From positions 1-27,379 of the forward strand of contig JBCBAP010000047.1 in the NCBI GenBank assembly GCA_038532435.1: a stretch of 27,379 nt of DNA, given 5' to 3'. Under the pieces are notes generated by a model. The model searched no databases, was not told where the DNA came from, and saw nothing but the letters and a program-made list of their open reading frames with translations. Shown here in pieces: positions 23,433 through 27,379 of this stretch (within the stretch, counting starts at the first letter, position 1; every line of letters starts with the position of its first letter). This stretch comes from JBCBAP01 sp038532435 (GTDB taxonomy: Bacteria; Pseudomonadota; Alphaproteobacteria; Rhodobacterales; Rhodobacteraceae). The position numbers and the translations under genes were made by a program.

Positions 23433-24110
23433 CTAGTCCCCTTCAATCCCGCTCCGCAGCGCCGCAACCAGCGCCGACAGTGCCTCCACCGGGAGGATGA
23501 GGACCATGCCCGGCCCGTCAAGCGCAATCTCCACTGGCCCGAGCGCCGCGTTCGAGGTTCCGATACGGCCATCCGGCGCCAGTGCCAGCCCGTCGATGCG
23601 CCAGCGCAACCCGCGCGAGGTCAGCCCCCGCACCGGACGCAGAGGATAGAGGGAAAGCCGGGTCCCGGCCTCCAACGCGAGGGCCAGGCGCGGCGGGCAA
23701 TGCACCGCGATGTCATTCTCACCAACTAGGATCACCGCCCCCTCCCGTTGTACCAGTGCAGTGAGGGCGGCGAGCGTGTGGTCAAGGCGCTTGCCCAGAA
23801 ACCCCGCGGCGAGGATCAGCGGGGCGTCGACACGGGCCAGACACTTCTCGAAATCTGTGCTGTCCTGCTCTGCCACATGCTCCACCGGAACGCCGCGGGA
23901 CCGCCAGACCTGCGGATCGGAAATCGAATCGAGATCTCCGATGATCCGGTCCGGCAGGATGTCGAAAGCGGCCAGGCTGTCCGCCCCGCTGTCCGCCGCC
24001 ACCCAGTGGCTGCCGAACTGTCCGAGCAATGCAACGGTCCGTGCCGACAGCGCACCGCCCCCGGCCAGCAGGATGGTGTCCGTCGCAGCCATGTCGGGGA
24101 GGGCGTTCAT
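23433..24110 (-). CDS. thiN: Thiamine pyrophosphokinase
   Basis: This enzyme transfers a pyrophosphate from ATP to thiamine to make thiamine pyrophosphate, the salvage route to the cofactor. The 225-aa protein has the expected motifs: a glycine loop (LLAGGGALS), ADSGAD (39-44), GDLDSI (58-63), EQDSTDFEKC (81-90), the GKRLDHTLAAL segment for GGRLDH, and a late GTSNA. The length fits bacterial single-domain TPK. No strong Shine-Dalgarno is seen before ATG 24110; the second methionine (residue 7) is a weak alternative. No TPP riboswitch is visible upstream. It is divergent from the 302-aa gene and followed by the lipoprotein. Confidence 0.88.
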   Translation of the reverse strand: MNALPDMAATDTILLAGGGALSARTVALLGQFGSHWVAADSGADSLAAFDILPDRIIGDLDSISDPQVWRSRGVPVEHVAEQDSTDFEKCLARVDAPLILAAGFLGKRLDHTLAALTALVQREGAVILVGENDIAVHCPPRLALALEAGTRLSLYPLRPVRGLTSRGLRWRIDGLALAPDGRIGTSNAALGPVEIALDGPGMVLILPVEALSALVAALRSGIEGD

Positions 24111-24220
24111 GCCCCATGGGTGGCCCGCGCCGGTCCAAACGTCAAGCGGTTGGACGCTTGGAACTCACGGGCAATGCTGCTACCTCAAGGGCCAAACCGG
24201 ATATTGTCAGGAACGCCTCC

Positions 24221-25129
24221 ATGTCGGATGACAGAAGGGTCAATGTCTCCCTCGGCACGTTTTCCTGCGTGATCGAGGGCTACGACGACCCCGCTCCAAT
24301 TCTCGCCGCGATAACCGCCCATTTCGAGGCGTTGCAGGCCCGCAACCCGAGCTTCGGCACCGGGCCGATGCTCGCGGACAAGGACGCGCTGCAGGCAGAG
24401 CTTGGCACGGATGCGAAGGTCAGCGGCCCATCGGGTAAGCCGGTGGTCCGCAGGCAGGAGGTGCAGGTGACCACGTCCGCCCCCGCAGCGCAGAAGCCGT
24501 TGGTGCTCAAGCCGCAGTTGAAGGATCCGGCCTCCATGCCATTGCCGGAGGCGGACCCGACCCTGTTCAATCCCTACGCGGCGATGCCAGCGCTGGGGAA
24601 GGTTTCCGGCGAAAAACCGACACAAGCGCCTGCGGATGAGTTCGAGTGGACCAGCACCGTCAGCCCCCCGCCGGAACCTGAGGCACCGCCGGCCCCGGTG
24701 GATCCAGAGGTTGCCTTCCCGACCCCGGCAGGGTTCGAGCGGATGCCGGTGCCGCCCAAACCGGACGGGCTCGTCTCCTCGGCGCTGGAACAGGCCATGA
24801 CGGCGCCGGCACGCAACGCCGTCTCCTCCGCCCCCCGTCCCGCGGCCAAGCTCTCCCTGCCCGACTACGCGGCACCCCGCCGGGTGCGGCATGCGGAGGA
24901 CGCGGTGGAGATCGTGGCGGCCTACACCCACTACATCCTCGGCGAGGAGGAGTTCGAGGCGGCGAGCCTCATCCGCGGCCTCGACGACGTGCCGGGCCGC
25001 AAGGGCATCTTCCCACCGGAGGATCGGGAGGGCGCGCTTCAGGCCCTCATCGAGGGGGGCGCCATCCTTCAGCAGCCCGACGGACTGCTGCGCCTGTCCG
25101 ACACGCTACTGCGCAAGTTCCGTCTCTAG
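24221..25129 (+). CDS. Uncharacterised protein with conserved ends and a disordered linker
   Basis: A 302-aa protein of no known function. The N-terminus (VNVSLGTFSCVIEGYDDPAPILAAITAHFEAL, then FGTGP) looks like a small domain I associate with hypothetical Rhodobacterales proteins. The middle (about 75-215) is proline-, alanine- and acid-rich and probably disordered. The last about 75 residues form a compact, helical, winged-helix-like segment (DAVEIVAAYTHYILGEEEFEAASLI, ending LLRLSDTLLRKFRL). No signal peptide or membrane helix is seen. I chose ATG 24221, which has AGGA 8 nt upstream, over the frame start at 24029, which would overlap thiN. It overlaps creA at its 3' end by 24 nt. Confidence 0.75.
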   Translation: MSDDRRVNVSLGTFSCVIEGYDDPAPILAAITAHFEALQARNPSFGTGPMLADKDALQAELGTDAKVSGPSGKPVVRRQEVQVTTSAPAAQKPLVLKPQLKDPASMPLPEADPTLFNPYAAMPALGKVSGEKPTQAPADEFEWTSTVSPPPEPEAPPAPVDPEVAFPTPAGFERMPVPPKPDGLVSSALEQAMTAPARNAVSSAPRPAAKLSLPDYAAPRRVRHAEDAVEIVAAYTHYILGEEEFEAASLIRGLDDVPGRKGIFPPEDREGALQALIEGGAILQQPDGLLRLSDTLLRKFRL

Positions 25130-25591
25130 CTGGGCGGACACCCACGGGCGGATGACAACGGCGGAAATCGAATTCTTCGGGCTGCCGTCGATCAGCTTGT
25201 CCGAGTAGGTCAGATAAACAAGCGTGTTGCGCCCCTCGTCAAAGAACCGCACGACCTGAATGCGCTTGAAAAGGACGGAAGCACGGGCACCGAAAACTTC
25301 TTCGCCCTCGTCGAGTTCCTCAAGGAATGCGATCGGGCCGGTCTGGCGGCATGCGATCGACGCGTCGGCCGTGTCCTCGGCCAACCCCAGCGATCCGCTG
25401 ATGCCGCCCGTGCGTGCGCGGGAGACGAAGCAGCTTACGCCCTCCACCTTCGGATCGTCGAAGGCTTCCACGACGATCTTGTGGTTCGAGCCCAGAAGCT
25501 TCCAGGCGGTCGTGACCTCGCCGATCTCTTCGGCGACAGCCGGGGATGCGGCGGCGAGTGAACAGGCAAGGGCAAGCGATAGGCGGCGCAT
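25106..25591 (-). CDS. creA: CreA family protein
   Basis: A 161-aa periplasmic protein of the CreA family, of unknown biochemical role (E. coli creA sits beside creBCD). Signal peptide MRRLSLALACSLAAASPAVA, then EEIGEVTTAWKLLGSNHKIVVEAFDDPKVEGVSCFVSRARTGG. This and GLAEDTADASIACRQ, SVLFKRIQVVRFFDEGRNTLVYLTYSDK and GSPKNSISAV match CreA along its length. ATG 25591 has GGAGGAGACCC directly upstream and the signal peptide starts there; the frame opens further to 25687 but without support. It overlaps the convergent plus-strand gene by 24 nt, the last 7 codons plus the stop. Confidence 0.92.
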   Translation of the reverse strand: MRRLSLALACSLAAASPAVAEEIGEVTTAWKLLGSNHKIVVEAFDDPKVEGVSCFVSRARTGGISGSLGLAEDTADASIACRQTGPIAFLEELDEGEEVFGARASVLFKRIQVVRFFDEGRNTLVYLTYSDKLIDGSPKNSISAVVIRPWVSAQLETELAQ

Positions 25592-25664
25592 GGGTCTCCT
25601 CCGGAGGCTGATCGAAGACCCAGACCTAAGCGCACGCCGCGATGATTGTAAGAACCGATGGCCC

Positions 25665-25895
25665 TCAGCCCGGCGGATCGTCCGCATCCGGATCGGCCTG
25701 CCCCACGCCGGTGAAGATCGCGCGGACCGGAAACGCCCATGCGATGCCGAGCACCACGTAAATCACCAGCTCAAGCCAGATCGGCGGCCGATCAAACAGT
25801 GCCACCACGTTCACCGCCACGATGATGTAAAGCGGCACCCCCAACAACAGGATCAGGAGGGACAAGCGGCGGCGGGTTTTGTAGCTCACGCTCAT
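25665..25895 (-). CDS. DUF2842 small membrane protein
   Basis: A 76-aa protein with two membrane helices (about residues 11-33, LSLLILLLGVPLYIIVAVNVVAL, and 40-58, LELVIYVVLGIAWAFPVRA) and a cytoplasmic basic N-terminus (SYKTRRR). The tail is GVGQADPDADD. The pattern matches DUF2842, a small inner-membrane family common in Alphaproteobacteria and without known function. The Shine-Dalgarno sequence is weak. It is 73 bp upstream of creA on the same strand, and the gap between them has no clear terminator. Confidence 0.85.
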   Translation of the reverse strand: MSVSYKTRRRLSLLILLLGVPLYIIVAVNVVALFDRPPIWLELVIYVVLGIAWAFPVRAIFTGVGQADPDADDPPG

Positions 25896-25954
25896 GGATC
25901 ACGTTCTAGAGCGCCTGCCCTAGTTCGGCCAGAGCGGGCAAACGCCGCAGCCCA

Positions 25955-25972
25955 TCGGCAATTTTTTGCCGA
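25955..25972. repeat. 7-bp inverted repeat TCGGCAA-TTTT-TTGCCGA
   Basis: TCGGCAA (25955-25961) and TTGCCGA (25966-25972) are perfectly complementary around TTTT. It lies just ahead of the candidate sRNA and upstream of the DUF2842 gene, so it could be an operator in a shared promoter region. Confidence 0.4.
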
Positions 25973-25984
25973 AACTTTGAATTA

Positions 25985-26130
25985 AGCCCTGAAGTGTGCC
26001 GTAGGGAACATCCGCGTGGGGCGTGGAGCCTGTATCACCACCATCAGTAGCGTTCATGTGAGTATCATGGTCCCTAATAACACACCACTCTTGCGCCACC
26101 CTTCCGAACGGAAGCGTGGCGCCTTTTTTG
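25985..26130 (+). ncRNA. Candidate structured small RNA
   Basis: In this 243-bp gap, both flanking genes run leftward, yet a strong intrinsic terminator points rightward (26093-26129). Upstream of it the RNA can close on itself: GUGUG (25994-25998) with CACAC (26081-26085), then UAGGGA (26002-26007) with UCCCUA (26071-26076), and inside that CCAU (26041-26044) with AUGG (26067-26070). This gives a long-stem RNA of about 140 nt. The first part (CCUGAAGUGUG) is loosely like the start of 6S RNA, but I cannot confirm that. TTGAAT at 25977 lies upstream; the 5' end and promoter are not fixed. Confidence 0.45.
26093..26129 (+). terminator. Intrinsic terminator without an upstream plus-strand CDS
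   Basis: GCGCCAC (26093-26099) pairs with GTGGCGC (26116-26122) and CTTCC (26101-26105) with GGAAG (26110-26114), with one C-C mismatch and a GAAC loop, followed by T6 (26124-26129). The U-run is on the plus strand only; it also lies just beyond the NIPSNAP stop on the minus strand, where no U-run is present. Confidence 0.8.
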
Positions 26131-26138
26131 TCTAGGGG

Positions 26139-26462
26139 TCATTCGCCCGGGGTGTGAGGGTCCGACGCGCGCTTCAGAAACGTCCGATCCTCCCGCAGCA
26201 GGAACCGTTCTTTCATCGCGAAATCGTAGTTCTCCCGACCAAGTGGATCCGCAGCCAGTCGTGCCCGATAGTCCTCGTAGGCCGCGAGACTCGGGATGTT
26301 GTAGATGCCGTATGCGAGGGTGCTCGACCCTTCGTGGGGAGCGAAATATCCGATGAGATCGGCGCCGCATCGGGGGATCGCCTCTCCCCAGTTTTGCGCA
26401 TAGCGCACGAACTGCTCCTTCTTGGTTGGATCAATATGGTAGCGGATCACGCAGGTCAGCAT
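26139..26462 (-). CDS. NIPSNAP family protein
   Basis: A 107-aa protein with a ferredoxin-like alpha/beta fold of the NIPSNAP/dimeric barrel type. The N-terminal MLTCVIRYHIDPTKKEQFVRYAQNWGEAIPRCGADLIGYF and the PHEGSS, YNIPSLAAYEDYRARLAADP and FLLREDRTFL segments fit the family. Its function is unknown; such small stand-alone proteins are often dimers that may bind small ligands. The start has GAGGAGGAAACG before ATG. It is divergent from the ArsR gene across 73 bp with a palindrome between them, so it is probably the regulator's target. Confidence 0.85.
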   Translation of the reverse strand: MLTCVIRYHIDPTKKEQFVRYAQNWGEAIPRCGADLIGYFAPHEGSSTLAYGIYNIPSLAAYEDYRARLAADPLGRENYDFAMKERFLLREDRTFLKRASDPHTPGE

Positions 26463-26516
26463 CGTTTCCTCCTCGGGATGGACACCCGGGTTCTAGCTGA
26501 TTGCACCGCTGGAATG

Positions 26517-26534
26517 CTTCGACTAGCATCGAAG
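26517..26534. promoter_or_regulatory. Palindrome between NIPSNAP and ArsR genes (operator candidate)
   Basis: CTTCGA (26517-26522) and TCGAAG (26529-26534) are perfect complements separated by 6 nt and end one base before the ArsR start codon. An operator at this place could let the regulator repress itself and the divergent NIPSNAP gene. Confidence 0.45.
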
Positions 26535-26535
26535 T

Positions 26536-27216
26536 ATGAAGGATGGACCTGACATCGCCCGCATTGCATCGACCATCGGCGATCCTGCGCGGGCGAACAT
26601 GCTCACGGCGCTGATGAGCGGCAAGGCGCTCACACCGACGGAGCTTGCGCAGGAGGCAGGCGTCACTCCGCAAACCGCAAGCACCCACATCGCCAAGCTC
26701 GAAGCGCAGGGCCTCCTCCTGCGTCGGCGACAGGGCAGGCACAGCTACCTCGCCCTCGCCAACGACGATGTTGCCGGTGTGCTGGAGGCGCTGATGGGGC
26801 TCGCCGCGAAATCGGGGCACATGCGCACACGAACCGGCCCGCGGGATCCCGCCTTGCGCCGTGCGCGGGCCTGCTACGACCATCTGGCGGGGGAGATGGG
26901 AACAGACCTTTTCGACGCCTGGACTGAAAAAGGGTTCCTGAAGGTCGCAGGGGAACAGCTCGACCTGACCAGCGCCGGCGCCGCGGCAGCGCAGTCGCTT
27001 GGCGTTGACCTCGATGCCCTGCGCCAGGCACGGGCACCGCTCTGCCGCGCCTGCCTCGACTGGAGCATGCGCCGCTCCCATCTCGCGGGCAGCATCGGAC
27101 GCGCGCTGCTTAGACAGTTCGAGGCCGTCGGTTGGGCCGCAAGAGCGCAGCGGTCACGCGTGGTCCGGTTCTCACCGGACGGGGAGCGCCGGTTCTACGC
27201 GTTTCTCAGAGGGTAG
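26536..27216 (+). CDS. ArsR-type winged-helix transcriptional regulator
   Basis: A 226-aa regulator. The N-terminal domain (about 1-85) is a winged helix of the ArsR type: IARIASTIGDPARANMLTALMSG, then the helix-turn-helix LTPTELAQEAGVTPQTASTHIAKLEAQGLL (about 32-61) and the wing RRRQGRHSYLALAN. The longer C-terminal part (about 100-226) is not a usual metal-binding extension: it has cysteines at ACYDH and APLCRACLD. The protein belongs to the larger two-domain ArsR-like group; its ligand is unknown. The Shine-Dalgarno before ATG is weak, so it may be poorly translated or leaderless. It is divergent from NIPSNAP and converges with purA across 3 bp. Confidence 0.85.
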   Translation: MKDGPDIARIASTIGDPARANMLTALMSGKALTPTELAQEAGVTPQTASTHIAKLEAQGLLLRRRQGRHSYLALANDDVAGVLEALMGLAAKSGHMRTRTGPRDPALRRARACYDHLAGEMGTDLFDAWTEKGFLKVAGEQLDLTSAGAAAAQSLGVDLDALRQARAPLCRACLDWSMRRSHLAGSIGRALLRQFEAVGWAARAQRSRVVRFSPDGERRFYAFLRG

Positions 27217-27219
27217 GGT

Positions 27220-27379
27220 TCAGTCCGCAAACGGGTCGGTCACTAGGATTGTATCGTCCCGCTCCGGTGACGTCGAGAGGAGCGCAACCGGGCAACCGAT
27301 CAACTCTTCGATCCGGCGCACATACTTGACCGCCTCCGCGGGCAGCTCTGCCCAGGAGCGGGCCTTGCCCGTCGAGCCG
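27220..27379 (-). CDS. purA: Adenylosuccinate synthetase, C-terminal end (start beyond the window)
   Basis: PurA condenses IMP and aspartate with GTP to form adenylosuccinate, the first step of AMP synthesis. Only the last 52 codons are present. My translation ends with ARSWAELPAEAVKYVRRI, EELIGCPVALLSTSPERDD and TILVTDPFAD, the characteristic PurA terminus. The TGA is at 27220-27222, 3 bp beyond the end of the convergent ArsR gene. Confidence 0.93.
   Translation of the reverse strand, partial: GSTGKARSWAELPAEAVKYVRRIEELIGCPVALLSTSPERDDTILVTDPFAD

Overview
The window is high-GC chromosomal DNA from an alphaproteobacterium, most likely in or near Rhodobacteraceae (Rhodobacterales). This rests on the mix of families: DUF2842, DUF1223 and CreA proteins, a TTC38-like TPR protein, an alphaproteobacterial form of translation initiation factor IF-3, and an SbmA/BacA peptide transporter. 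A perfect TTAA-N7-TTAA site (the CtrA consensus) agrees with this. Nearly all genes are ordinary core genes. There is no transposase, integrase, CRISPR array, rRNA or tRNA that I can see.

Layout. 1-4.6 kb (minus strand): a co-directional run rpiA, a secreted DUF2059 protein, gor (glutathione reductase), hflK and hflC (cut by the window edge), joining pentose phosphate metabolism, redox homeostasis and membrane protease control. 4.8-6.8 kb (minus): a HugZ-like heme/FMN-binding protein followed by the SbmA/BacA peptide transporter. 6.9-12.6 kb (plus): a TTC38-like TPR protein, a CtrA-type box before a possible small membrane protein, thrS, three overlapping genes of accessory look (two small membrane proteins and an ASCH-domain protein), then infC with its own promoter, a leader hairpin and an intrinsic terminator. 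12.6-15.8 kb (plus): DMT transporter, MATE transporter and LpxL-type acyltransferase, joined by 4-nt stop/start overlaps.

15.8-17.1 kb (minus): a secreted DUF1223 protein and an ICMT-like membrane methyltransferase. 17.2-21.0 kb (plus): an ABC exporter and a long acyl-CoA synthetase ending at a 17-bp perfect hairpin. A 690-bp stretch with little coding signal follows, then sdaA (L-serine dehydratase) with a possible tiny upstream ORF. 23.1-25.9 kb: thiN plus a lipoprotein (minus), an uncharacterised 302-aa protein (plus), creA (minus, overlapping the 302-aa gene tail to tail) and a DUF2842 protein (minus). 25.9-27.4 kb: an intergenic region with a likely small RNA ending in an intrinsic terminator, a divergent NIPSNAP/ArsR pair with a palindrome between them, and the 3' end of purA.

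I did not find a clear new multi-gene system. The best leads are the candidate structured sRNA at about 25985-26130, the CtrA-type box at 8305-8319 with a possible leaderless small membrane gene, the overlapping small-membrane/ASCH cluster at 10828-11924, and infC, which probably starts at a non-canonical AUA codon.
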